From Bacteroidales bacterium (GTDB taxonomy: Bacteria; Bacteroidota; Bacteroidia; Bacteroidales; Bacteroidaceae), in contig SFFY01000028.1 in assembly GCA_004556745.1 (NCBI GenBank), positions 1 to 28,530 on the forward strand: a DNA stretch of 28,530 nt, written 5' to 3'. The notes beneath the pieces are model-generated. The model was not told where the DNA came from. It was given only the letters and a program-made list of their open reading frames with translations, and did not search any database. Both the position numbers and the translations under genes were made by a program. Shown in pieces: positions 1 to 6,600 of this stretch (its first letter is position 1; every line of letters begins with the position of its first letter).

Positions 1-80
<80 letters not shown>

Positions 81-86
81 TTTATT

Positions 87-130
87 AAGAACCTGCATTT
101 GTAATGAAATACGGATGCAGGTTCTTTTTT
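87..130 (+). terminator. Rho-independent terminator of the rRNA operon
   Basis: A perfect 12-bp stem (AAGAACCTGCAT / ATGCAGGTTCTT) encloses a 16-base loop and runs into a T tract (TTCTTTTTT). It lies 7 bases after the 5S end. Confidence 0.9.
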
Positions 131-150
131 GCTTCTTATTTAGGCATAAT

Positions 151-180
151 AAAAAATCCCGGCAGAAACCTGCCGGGATT
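151..180 (-). terminator. Terminator of the rubrerythrin gene
   Basis: A 10-bp perfect stem (AATCCCGGCA / TGCCGGGATT) has a 6-base loop. On the minus strand it runs into a T-rich tail (complement of AATAAAAAA), placing it correctly for rubrerythrin. The plus side also ends in TTTTCTTT, so it may act in both directions. Confidence 0.85.
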
Positions 181-201
181 TTCTTTAACCTAAGCTTTAA
201 A

Positions 202-744
202 TTAGTAGTTCTCAGCGTTAAGCTGGAAATAACTTTGGGGATGAGCGCAGACGGGGCACATTTCGGGGGCTTTCTTACCGATTACGATATGGCCGCAGTT
301 GGCGCACTGCCAAACGCAATCGCCATCGCGAGAGAATACAACAGCGTCTACAATATTCTTAAGGAGCTTGCGATAACGTTCTTCGTGATGCTTTTCAATA
401 GCACCTACCATTTCAAACTTGTCTGCAATTTCGGGAAAACCTTCTTCGCGGGCAGTTTTGGCAAAGCCTGCGTACATGTCCGTCCACTCATAGTTTTCGC
501 CTTCGGCTGCATCTGCAAGGTTTGCTTCTGTGCCGGGAATAGCACCACCGTGCAGGAGTTTGAACCAAATTTTAGCGTGCTCTTTCTCGTTGCGAGCGGT
601 CTCTTCAAAGATGCTTGCCATCTGAACATAACCGTCCTTCTTTGCCTTAGATGCGTAGTACTGGTACTTCGTGTGTGCCTGCGATTCGCCGGCAAATGCA
701 ATTTGCAGATTCTTTTCAGTCTGCGTTCCTTTCAATTCTTTCAT
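202..744 (-). CDS. rbr: Rubrerythrin
   Basis: The 180-aa protein is a classical two-domain rubrerythrin, a cytoplasmic NADH-dependent peroxide reductase of anaerobes. The N-terminal ferritin-like four-helix domain carries the di-iron ligands in GESQAH, ARNEKEHAKIW and AIEKHHEERY. The C-terminal rubredoxin domain has CxxC pairs at residues 147/150 and 163/166 that hold one iron. The length is typical of the family. The ATG start gives the expected MKELKGTQTEKNL opening. A clear terminator follows, and no partner gene is co-transcribed. Other peroxide-related genes in the window, rubredoxin at 19164 and oxyR at 3789, are consistent with an oxygen-sensitive lifestyle. OxyR control is possible but no site was identified. 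Confidence 0.97.
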   Translation of the reverse strand: MKELKGTQTEKNLQIAFAGESQAHTKYQYYASKAKKDGYVQMASIFEETARNEKEHAKIWFKLLHGGAIPGTEANLADAAEGENYEWTDMYAGFAKTAREEGFPEIADKFEMVGAIEKHHEERYRKLLKNIVDAVVFSRDGDCVWQCANCGHIVIGKKAPEMCPVCAHPQSYFQLNAENY

Positions 745-812
745 TTGTGTGTAGGGTTAGGTTGGTTAAAATGTTATTGTTTGTGTTTAAGGAAAAATGC
801 TTGGTATGACTT

Positions 813-1406
813 CTATTCTATTAGGTTCATTGCCCATTCTGGTAAATTGCTCGAATATTGTTTTTTTAGATGTCCGTCTATTGTACGATAAAGCAGTTGA
901 GGTAACTTGTTATCAATAGAATTATCGTAGACGTAGGCTCTATCCACTAATTTGATAGCCAATGCAGCATTAGTAAGTGATTTGTAATAACGAGATATAA
1001 TCTTGGAAATGGGTACTTCGTGACCACCATTCAAGAAACGTTTTACAATCCTATTGACGTTTATTTCTGGATTTGCTGTACATACATAGAAGAAGCGCAC
1101 AAAATAACCTAAGTCTTTTGCTTTGCGTACAAATTCAAGCTTCTCTGGAGATGAGAAAACCGTCTCAAAGACAAAATCCTGCCTTTGTTCAAGGTATTCA
1201 TATCGTTTCTCAGTTGCATATTTTGCAGCGTTCAAAACAGCTTCTGGTGAGTTCCAATCACCAAATTTTTCTAATGCAATTTGGTCGGGGTTGATATAAA
1301 TACTATCAACTGCCCACTCGTTTTCAAGCAGTTGCATTGTCGTGGTGGTTTTCCCAGAACCATTTGGACCTGCCACAATGCAAAGAGTAGGACGTTTTTC
1401 AATCAT
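813..1406 (-). CDS. Zeta-toxin-like P-loop kinase (probable toxin)
   Basis: The 197-aa protein starts with a P-loop (GPNGSGKT, residues 13-20), followed by a YINPDQIA segment and a FVFETVFSS segment. This pattern is typical of zeta-toxin/AAA-like small kinases, which in characterised zeta toxins phosphorylate UDP-N-acetylglucosamine. Its start overlaps the stop of the small upstream gene by 4 bases (ATGA), as in toxin-antitoxin operons. The coding sequence is visibly more AT-rich than flanking nagA, which suggests transfer. The toxin role is inferred from family and layout; a housekeeping nucleotide or sugar kinase is not excluded. The gene ends 68 bases from the rubrerythrin start and has no obvious terminator of its own. 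Confidence 0.8.
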   Translation of the reverse strand: MIEKRPTLCIVAGPNGSGKTTTTMQLLENEWAVDSIYINPDQIALEKFGDWNSPEAVLNAAKYATEKRYEYLEQRQDFVFETVFSSPEKLEFVRKAKDLGYFVRFFYVCTANPEINVNRIVKRFLNGGHEVPISKIISRYYKSLTNAALAIKLVDRAYVYDNSIDNKLPQLLYRTIDGHLKKQYSSNLPEWAMNLIE

Positions 1407-1597
1407 TGCTGATATTGTGCCTTAATGATTTGCGCGTTTCTAAATGCTGCTGATAGCATTTCTTTTTTGCGCATCTCTGCTTTCCGAGTTGATTCGCGCG
1501 CAGCGTCTGCCACTTTCTCCATAATTGCAAGTAGCATCTCGTCAGTCGGCTCTTCCATTGAGTTCAACCTATAAGAGCGAAGCGTTTTGTCATCCAT
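1403..1597 (-). CDS. Small antitoxin-like protein paired with the zeta-like kinase
   Basis: This 64-aa, charged and probably helical protein (MDDKTLRSYRLN...) is directly upstream of the zeta-like kinase and overlaps it by 4 bases. I prefer the ATG at 1597 to an in-frame TTG at 1603. The middle segment is acidic and the C-terminal half (ARESTRKAEMRKKEM) is basic and probably helical. I do not recognise a named antitoxin family. Small partner proteins of this size are common upstream of zeta-like kinases in Bacteroidetes, and the role is inferred from that layout. The gene begins right after the probable nagA terminator. Confidence 0.7.
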   Translation of the reverse strand: MDDKTLRSYRLNSMEEPTDEMLLAIMEKVADAARESTRKAEMRKKEMLSAAFRNAQIIKAQYQQ

Positions 1598-1611
1598 AGT
1601 CAAAAGGATTT

Positions 1612-1641
1612 AAGACGGACAAAGCGAACTCTGTCCGTCTT
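1612..1641 (-). terminator. Probable terminator after nagA
   Basis: A perfect 10-bp stem (AAGACGGACA / TGTCCGTCTT) has a 10-base loop. On the minus strand it lies 11 bases past the nagA stop and is followed by AAATCCTTTT, a weak T tract. It separates nagA from the toxin-antitoxin pair. Confidence 0.65.
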
Positions 1642-1652
1642 TGTTGTTCAAT

Positions 1653-2810
1653 TTACAATTCATTGCGCACGATGCGGCCCATCTGCATCACGAACGTGAG
1701 TTCTTGAGCTTTGTCGAAGAAGATGATGTCGGCATCCTTGCCTTTTTCGAGTGAGCCCTTGCGATCGTAAACGCCCATGATTTTGGCGGGCGTTTCGCTG
1801 ATCATGCGGCATGCGTCCTCCATAGGAATGCCGGCCTGATGCACGCAAGTGCGTACGAGACGGTCCATAGTGGCGATGCTGCCGGCGAGGGCTGAGCGGT
1901 CGGCCAGTTTGCAAACGCCGTCTTCGAGCACCACGCGCGGGTCAAATGCTGTGTCGTCCTTGCTGGCTGTGCAGGCGAGGGCATCGGTGATGAGTGCAGT
2001 GCGCTCCACGCCTTTGATTTGATATATCATGCGCAGCATCATGGGCGGTACGTGGATACCGTCGGCAATCATCTCTACCGTCATGTTTTCGAGGGCGAAG
2101 ATACTTTCCACGGTGCCCATTTCTTTGAATTCGCGGTTCTTGTAAACCACGGGCATTGCGTTGTAGAAGTGCGTGGCGTGGGTCATGCCGAGTTCGTTGG
2201 CAGCGGCTACTTCTTCGTATTTGGCGCGTGTGTGGCCGATGCTGGGCAGCACGCCGTGTTCGCGGCAGCATTTGATAAACTCATGCGAGCCTTCCAGTTC
2301 GGGCGCTTCGTCCCAGCGTTTCAGGCACGGCCATTTCTCGAGCAACGGTTCATATTCTTCTTTCACAGGTGCTTTAATCCATTCGGGGATTTGTGCGCCG
2401 GCTTGTTTGGGATTGAAGTACGGGCCTTCGAGGTGCAGACCGAGGATAGGGCTGTTAGGCTCTGCCATCAGTTTCGTGCAGGTTTCGCAGGCCTTCTCAA
2501 TCATGGGTACTGTGGAGGAAGAGAGGGTGGGGAAGATGCTCGTCGTGCCGTATTGCATGTGCGCATCTACTGCTACGCGGAAAGCCTCTTCTTCGCCTTC
2601 CATAAAGTCGCGTCCGCCGCCGCCGTGCACGTGCATTTCAATGCCGCCCGGCACGATGTCGCAGCCTTTTGCGTCGATTACCTCTGCGCCTTCGATAACG
2701 AAGCTGTTGTTGCTAACTTCGGCGATTTTGCCGTCTTCCACGATAACCGAGCCGCCTTCAAGCCAACCTTGGGGCGTGAGGATGCGGCCGTTGATGATTT
2801 GTTTGAACAT
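1653..2810 (-). CDS. nagA: N-acetylglucosamine-6-phosphate deacetylase
   Basis: The 385-aa amidohydrolase removes the acetyl group from GlcNAc-6-phosphate in amino-sugar and peptidoglycan recycling. Visible marks are the N-terminal beta-sandwich strand (INGRILTPQGWLEGG), the metal-site segment PGGIEMHVHGGGG, the conserved GLHLEGPYFNP segment, the SIGHTRA and HATHFYNAM motifs, and ALITDAL with the catalytic Asp. The C-terminal PAKIMGVYDRKGSLEKGKDADI is typical. The ORF extends upstream to 2837, but MFKQIINGRILTP at 2810 matches the family start. A Bacteroidetes -7 box lies about 40 bases upstream, so it is probably transcribed alone. No nagB or transporter is adjacent. Confidence 0.95.
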   Translation of the reverse strand: MFKQIINGRILTPQGWLEGGSVIVEDGKIAEVSNNSFVIEGAEVIDAKGCDIVPGGIEMHVHGGGGRDFMEGEEEAFRVAVDAHMQYGTTSIFPTLSSSTVPMIEKACETCTKLMAEPNSPILGLHLEGPYFNPKQAGAQIPEWIKAPVKEEYEPLLEKWPCLKRWDEAPELEGSHEFIKCCREHGVLPSIGHTRAKYEEVAAANELGMTHATHFYNAMPVVYKNREFKEMGTVESIFALENMTVEMIADGIHVPPMMLRMIYQIKGVERTALITDALACTASKDDTAFDPRVVLEDGVCKLADRSALAGSIATMDRLVRTCVHQAGIPMEDACRMISETPAKIMGVYDRKGSLEKGKDADIIFFDKAQELTFVMQMGRIVRNEL

Positions 2811-2850
2811 AGTATTTAATTTGAAGTTTACGTGCAAAGTGCATTTACTG

Positions 2851-2858
2851 CAAAATTA
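2851..2858 (-). promoter_or_regulatory. Bacteroidetes -7 box of nagA
   Basis: On the minus strand the sequence reads TAATTTTG, an exact match to the TAnnTTTG consensus of the Bacteroidetes primary sigma factor. It sits 40 bases before the nagA ATG. The -33 element is not clear. Confidence 0.55.
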
Positions 2859-2933
2859 TGCAACATTAGGGAGAAACTCAACTTTTACGGGCTGTTTTTT
2901 GATTTATCTCGTAAGAAAACCCACTATTATAAA

Positions 2934-2962
2934 TATGGGATGCCCGTTTGGAGCATCCCATA
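2934..2962 (-). terminator. Terminator of the QueD-like gene
   Basis: A perfect 10-bp stem (TATGGGATGC / GCATCCCATA) has a 9-base loop. It starts 19 bases beyond the stop codon on the minus strand and is followed by TTTATAATAG. Confidence 0.75.
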
Positions 2963-2981
2963 AGTTTGCAAGTTGTTGCGA

Positions 2982-3548
2982 TTAGTGCTTTCTGTAACCG
3001 CACTTGGGGCAAACGCCGTTTTCGTTGAGGGCAATGCCGCAGAGCGGGCAGCGGTCGATGCTCTTGCTAACGGGGAACTCTGCCGTGGCAGCGTTCACGC
3101 CGCTCGTAAACGTAATCTTGGCGATGTTGAGCTTGTCTTTCAGGAGGTCGTAAACCATCTTGATCATGCCTTCCACCGTCATCGTTTCCTTAGTCACCAC
3201 AAGGCGGCAGTCGGGATAAGCCGTGCAAAGCTCGGTCTTGAAGGCTTCGCCTTTCATCGTGTTCTGCGGGTGGCCGTTCTTGATGCCTTGCTTCTCGTAA
3301 ACGTCGAGGATTGCGGGCAGCAGGGGGTCGTCTTCGCGGAGCACGAGCGCGTGGTCAAAGTTTTTGAGCACGGACCAAGCCACTTTTTGGATTTCGTTAC
3401 AGGGGTAAACCATGTTCACGCCCGGTTCTACGCTGTCTTCCACTTCAAGCGTCAGCACGCCCGTGTGTCCGTGGAGGTACTGTGCTTCGCCCTTAAAGCC
3501 GTAAAAGCGGTGGGCATACTGAATGTCGAATGTTGTGATGCTTCTCAT
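2982..3548 (-). CDS. 6-carboxytetrahydropterin synthase (QueD/PTPS)-like protein with C-terminal zinc ribbon
   Basis: The 188-aa protein has a T-fold PTPS/QueD core and an extra C-terminal zinc ribbon. The core zinc ligands are His13 (YAHRF) and His26/His28 (LHGH). The later FDHALVL and VVTKETMT segments match the family's catalytic His and Glu regions. The ribbon has CPLCG and CPKCG, with Cys at 167, 170, 180 and 183. In E. coli QueD the catalytic Cys lies four residues before the first His of LHGH; here that position is Ala22. The reaction may therefore differ from that of true QueD, and I withhold the symbol. The start at MRSITTFDIQYAH fits the family; the longer ORF to 3728 is non-coding leader. 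It has its own promoter and terminator and lies divergent from oxyR. Confidence 0.85.
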   Translation of the reverse strand: MRSITTFDIQYAHRFYGFKGEAQYLHGHTGVLTLEVEDSVEPGVNMVYPCNEIQKVAWSVLKNFDHALVLREDDPLLPAILDVYEKQGIKNGHPQNTMKGEAFKTELCTAYPDCRLVVTKETMTVEGMIKMVYDLLKDKLNIAKITFTSGVNAATAEFPVSKSIDRCPLCGIALNENGVCPKCGYRKH

Positions 3549-3599
3549 GTCTGTTGTTTGTTTTGAGGGGTTAATACTTGCTTTTGTTCTTTTCCATTG

Positions 3600-3630
3600 C
3601 AAAGATATATCTGTTTCAATTATCTTGCAA
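3600..3630 (-). promoter_or_regulatory. Promoter of the QueD-like gene
   Basis: On the minus strand TATCTTTG (3607-3600) matches the -7 consensus TAnnTTTG, and a TTG (3630-3628) lies 20 bases upstream as a -33 element. The distance to the ATG is about 50 bases. Confidence 0.65.
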
Positions 3631-3714
3631 CAGAAAAAATATATTTCATGATAGATTTTTTCAATAATAAGCCGTTTTGCTTCTAAGATAATGCCTATTT
3701 TTGTAGAAGATAGG

Positions 3715-3757
3715 CTGCGGCTCGGCAATATAAGTAAACTTTATTGCGCTCGCTTGC
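3715..3757. repeat. Dispersed palindromic repeat, copy A
   Basis: This 43-base element has an imperfect palindromic core (GCAATATAAGT / ACTTTATTGC) flanked by GGCTCG and GCGCTCGCTTGC. A close copy lies at 17583-17624 and a more diverged one at 22811-22849. Here it ends directly against the -7 box assigned to oxyR. Confidence 0.75.
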
Positions 3758-3759
3758 AC

Positions 3760-3767
3760 TATCTTTG
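3760..3767 (+). promoter_or_regulatory. Probable -7 box of oxyR
   Basis: TATCTTTG matches TAnnTTTG and lies 21 bases before the oxyR ATG. No good -33 TTTG is found at the usual spacing. A second possible -7 box, TATTTTTG, is at 3696-3703. Confidence 0.5.
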
Positions 3768-3788
3768 CAAAAACAAATCCCTGATGAT

Positions 3789-4715
3789 ATGACCTTACAA
3801 CAGCTTGAATATGTGCTTGCCGTGGACAGATGCAGGCACTTCGGGCGCGCTGCCGACGAGTGCCGCGTGTCGCAGCCCACGCTAAGCGCAATGGTGCAGA
3901 AACTTGAAGCAGAACTGGGCGCGAAGATTTTCGAGCGCACCGCCCATGCCGTCAGTACCACCGCACTGGGGCAGAAAATCGTGGCAAAAGCCCGTGAAAC
4001 GCTCTTTGCCGCCGATAGTATCAGGAACATCGTGGCGGAAGAGCGCAGCGATGTGGGCGGCACCTTCCGCCTCGGCATACTTCCCACCATTGCCCCTTAT
4101 CTGCTGCCGCGCTTCTTCCCGAAACTCTGCGCCGCCCACCCCGAACTCGACCTGCGTGTCACGGAACTAAAAACGGCGCAGCTGAAAGAAGCCCTTGCGG
4201 AGCACAAAATCGATGCCGCCATACTCGTGGCAACGGGCGACCTCGCCGGCTTCGATGCCGAAACGCTCTATTTCGAGCAGTTCATGGCGTACGTTTCGCG
4301 CGGAGACCAGCTTTTCGACCATAGCAGCATCAAGACAGCCGATCTCGTGGACGAACCTTTGTGGCTTTTGGACGAGGGCCATTGCTTCCGCGACCAGCTC
4401 GTAAAGTTCTGTAACCTCAAATCCGCCCGGCACAGCAAGCGCACCTACACCCTCGGCAGCATCGAGACCTTTATGCGCATGGTCGAGAGCGGGCAGGGCG
4501 TTACGTTTATTCCCGAACTGGCTTTGCAGCAACTCTCCGCAGACCAGCGGCAGCTCGTCCGCCCGTTTGCCATACCCATTCCCACGCGCGAAATCCTACT
4601 GCTCACCGCGCCCGGCTTTGTCCGCAATGCCCTGCGCAACCTTTTGGTCGAGAGCGTGCGTAAGGCTGTGCCCAAGGAAATGCTTAAAATGAACAACACC
4701 GAGCAGAGGATTTGA
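3789..4715 (+). CDS. oxyR: Redox-sensing LysR-type regulator OxyR
   Basis: The 308-aa LysR-family regulator has an N-terminal winged HTH (MTLQQLEYVLAVD... VSQPTLSAMVQKLE, residues 1-60) and a C-terminal substrate-binding-like domain. The segment DEGHCFRDQLVKFC places cysteines at residues 199 and 208, the exact positions of the disulfide-forming pair in E. coli OxyR. The protein is therefore expected to sense hydrogen peroxide and activate peroxide-defence genes. I chose the ATG at 3789; an in-frame extension to 3744 would run through the -7 box. No catalase, ahpC or dps is adjacent. It is divergent from the QueD-like gene. A hairpin overlapping the stop codon terminates it. Confidence 0.95.
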   Translation: MTLQQLEYVLAVDRCRHFGRAADECRVSQPTLSAMVQKLEAELGAKIFERTAHAVSTTALGQKIVAKARETLFAADSIRNIVAEERSDVGGTFRLGILPTIAPYLLPRFFPKLCAAHPELDLRVTELKTAQLKEALAEHKIDAAILVATGDLAGFDAETLYFEQFMAYVSRGDQLFDHSSIKTADLVDEPLWLLDEGHCFRDQLVKFCNLKSARHSKRTYTLGSIETFMRMVESGQGVTFIPELALQQLSADQRQLVRPFAIPIPTREILLLTAPGFVRNALRNLLVESVRKAVPKEMLKMNNTEQRI

Positions 4716-4729
4716 TCCTTTGCCCGGTG
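4697..4729. terminator. Terminator between convergent genes
   Basis: The stem CACCGaGCagAGGAT / ATCCTttGCcCGGTG has small mismatches and a 3-base loop. It overlaps the oxyR stop codon and is followed by CTTTATTATAT. A second small inverted repeat (ACAATAT / ATATTGT, 4741-4757) lies on the side of the convergent gene at 4764. The region probably terminates transcription in both directions. Confidence 0.65.
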
Positions 4730-4763
4730 CTTTATTATATACAATATTATATATTGTGTAGCG

Positions 4764-5375
4764 CTATCTCTCTACAAACTCAAACTCAACCCCGTTTCTC
4801 TTGCCGCATACGAAGTTGGCAGGGCGGTTGTCCGGCCCTATCAGATTTGTCAGATAGAGCGGTTCGTGCTCGATAAACAGAGGGCATTCAAACGTGTAGC
4901 CCACGCGCAGCTTGCTGTTCTCGGCGGCTACTACCTCAAACCTGCCGTTACCCAAATACTCAATCGTCACGTCCCTATCCGGCAGCCACGTGATGCGCAA
5001 GCGTTCCTTCGGGCGCAGTTCGTCTGCAAAAAGTTGTCTCCCGAAAAAGTGCACGCTCTCGCTCTCTTGCAGTCCTCCTACCTTATTGGCAAACGTTTGC
5101 CAGCTGTCGTAGCGGGCGTAGCGGCATAATATGTCGAGGGTTGTTTCGCGCGGCTTGGCTTCGCTTTTCACGTACCCGAAAATGCGCTTAAGCGTGGAGG
5201 GGTTTATCAAATGGCTGGTGCGGTGGTAAATGCTTTCGCTAAGCAAGTCGAAGTCTCTCGGCGTTTGCATTTTTCGCCCGCTTACTTCTTCAATCTTTTC
5301 CAGCAGTGAGTTGAGTAGCCTTTCCTTAGTCTGTTCGTCAGATAGTTCTACCATGCTTTTATCCAGTTGCGGCAT
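4764..5375 (-). CDS. Uncharacterised Bacteroidetes protein, paralogue of the neighbour at 5460
   Basis: I do not recognise a function for this 203-aa protein. Its N-terminal 110 residues align by eye with the neighbour at 5460-5978. Both have an acidic helical start, then a phenylalanine-leading DF/HF segment, then NPSTLKRIFGYV or NSTLKRIYGYV (residues 59-69 here), and then a T-L-x-L-x-x-Y/F segment ending in W/F-x-x-F. The shared half looks helical and could be a DNA- or RNA-binding module. The C-terminal half (about 110-203) is predicted beta-rich and has no counterpart in the neighbour. No signal peptide or membrane segment is visible. The start could be Met1 or Met8. It is separated from its paralogue by 84 bases. 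Confidence 0.75.
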   Translation of the reverse strand: MPQLDKSMVELSDEQTKERLLNSLLEKIEEVSGRKMQTPRDFDLLSESIYHRTSHLINPSTLKRIFGYVKSEAKPRETTLDILCRYARYDSWQTFANKVGGLQESESVHFFGRQLFADELRPKERLRITWLPDRDVTIEYLGNGRFEVVAAENSKLRVGYTFECPLFIEHEPLYLTNLIGPDNRPANFVCGKRNGVEFEFVER

Positions 5376-5459
5376 TGCCTTTTTGAGACAATGTCGATTT
5401 GTTTTCTTTGAAAATGTCGCAGTCTTATCGGCTTCGTCTTTCCTTAATCGCCTGCGAAG

Positions 5460-5978
5460 TTAAGAATTATTTCGTAAAGAATATCTTACCCCCCCCTTAT
5501 TACGGGTTATGTTTATACCCAAAATATTGCACAGCTGATGCAATCCCTTTGTGGCGCACTCCAAATGCATCGCCGTACTCTTTGCTATTTCTTTCACGTT
5601 TGTCTCTTCCTGCTTTTGCTCCGTTATTTTGCAATGCTTGCAAAACTCGCGGAAGTTTCCATAGCCAATAAACTCAGACAAAGTGTTGAGGATAAACGTC
5701 GATGGCGTGTAGTTGTTGCCTGCGGGCACATATCCGTAGATGCGTTTCAACGTGCTGTTGCTAACGCTTTTGTGCGTTGATTCCGTAATGAGTCTGCTAC
5801 ATTCTACAAAATGCTTGGGTCTTTGCATCATCGTGCCGTATACGCCCTCCACCTCCTTTTTCAGCACTTCGAGATAATTTCTTTCCGCTTGTGTCTTTCC
5901 CATTTGGACAAGGTTTTTCTTAATTGCCAGCAAAGTAAAGCATAAATTGCCGATAAACCTTTGTGTCTCTTGGTTCAT
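5460..5978 (-). CDS. Uncharacterised protein with an in-gene G8 tract near the C-terminus
   Basis: This 172-aa protein of unknown function shares the STLKRIYGYV core (residues 74-84) and surrounding helices with the protein at 4764-5375, which suggests a local duplication. The start may be Met1 (5978) or Met26 (MGKTQAERNYLE), the latter aligning better with the paralogue. Close to the 3' end the coding strand carries eight consecutive G (5489-5496) encoding part of Lys-Gly-Gly-Val. Loss of one G would give an immediate TAA, and gain of one G would replace the last nine residues. Such tracts can slip during replication. The gene is more AT-rich than its neighbours. No function is assigned. Confidence 0.7.
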   Translation of the reverse strand: MNQETQRFIGNLCFTLLAIKKNLVQMGKTQAERNYLEVLKKEVEGVYGTMMQRPKHFVECSRLITESTHKSVSNSTLKRIYGYVPAGNNYTPSTFILNTLSEFIGYGNFREFCKHCKITEQKQEETNVKEIAKSTAMHLECATKGLHQLCNILGINITRNKGGVRYSLRNNS

Positions 5979-6220
5979 TTTTAGTTCATTTGCTTTTGCG
6001 GATAATTAGCGCGATGAAAAGCAGGCTTATTCCCTATACCAAAATCGGTTTGTCCTATAAAGTTGTTATCAATAATAACACAAATACGCCATAGTGCTTT
6101 ATGGCAAAGCCGCTACCCTTATTCGTCCAACTTTCATAGCAGAGCGCAAACGCTATCATACGTGACAGTGTTCACGCTCACGGCAGATAATATTCCTTAT
6201 CATAAAGATAATTTTTCCTT

Positions 6221-6274
6221 TCTGCGCAGAGACTTTTCTCTCTCTGCGCAGATATTTTTTACTATCTGCGCAGA
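6221..6274. repeat. Phased array of three TCTGCGCAGA palindromes
   Basis: Exact copies of the 10-bp palindrome TCTGCGCAGA start at 6221, 6243 and 6265, that is, every 22 bp. Each is separated by a 12-base AT- or pyrimidine-rich spacer. A fourth exact copy is at 6436-6445. The 22-bp period is two turns of the DNA helix, as expected for operators bound on one face. The binding protein is unknown. Confidence 0.8.
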
Positions 6275-6290
6275 AAAAGTTTGTTAGAAA

Positions 6291-6341
6291 CTTTGTAACG
6301 CTTGTTACAAAGTTTGTAATACGTGTTACAAACTTTGTAAC
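6291..6341. repeat. Nested inverted repeats with GTTACAAAG units
   Basis: A perfect 16-bp inverted repeat (GTTACAAAGTTTGTAA at 6304-6319, its complement at 6326-6341) has a 6-base loop. An overlapping 9-bp one (CTTTGTAAC 6291-6299, GTTACAAAG 6304-6312) shares its left arm. The two hairpins exclude each other, which would suit either a switching RNA leader or a set of protein-binding half-sites. Confidence 0.8.
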
Positions 6342-6556
6342 AAAAAATATCCTGGACTTAATGAAAACGCTCTTATATGAAAGGAAGAATTGTCTTATAG
6401 GACAGTAAAAAATATCATGCTGAAAATATTTACGCTCTGCGCAGAAAGCGTACACGAACATATCAGAAAAAAGCGGCTTTTAGTAATATAGGCTTTACAA
6501 TATAGCAGCTTATCGTGAAAAATACAAAAAAAGTGGCACGCTTGTTAGGAATGTCG

Positions 6557-6564
6557 TAATTTTG
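6557..6564 (+). promoter_or_regulatory. -7 box of the primary sigma factor gene
   Basis: TAATTTTG matches TAnnTTTG and lies 36 bases before the ATG at 6601. The -33 element is unclear. Confidence 0.6.
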
Positions 6565-6600
6565 CACTCCGAAAAACGAGAGAGCTATTATATATATTGT

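Larger units (their letters stand above)
5979..6556. other. AT-rich gene-free region upstream of the sigma factor gene
   Basis: About 580 bases hold no credible protein gene. The 3' half holds four copies of the palindrome TCTGCGCAGA, a nested pair of GTTACAAA-type inverted repeats and TCTTATA motifs, described separately. The 5' half (5979-6210) shows no clear structure apart from short AT-rich inverted repeats. It separates a minus-strand gene from the plus-strand sigma gene, so it is a divergent control region. Confidence 0.6.

Noticed and set aside
6156..6461. Minus-strand ORF of 101 codons across the palindrome array
   Set aside because: Its sequence is a translation of the repeats (recurring FVTKF/ITNF words), composition is not protein-like, and it has no recognisable start context.
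6533..6550. Sigma-54-like TGGCACG before rpoD
   Set aside because: The -24-like half is good, but the -12 element should be TTGC and reads TTAG; a TAnnTTTG box lies at the right place instead.
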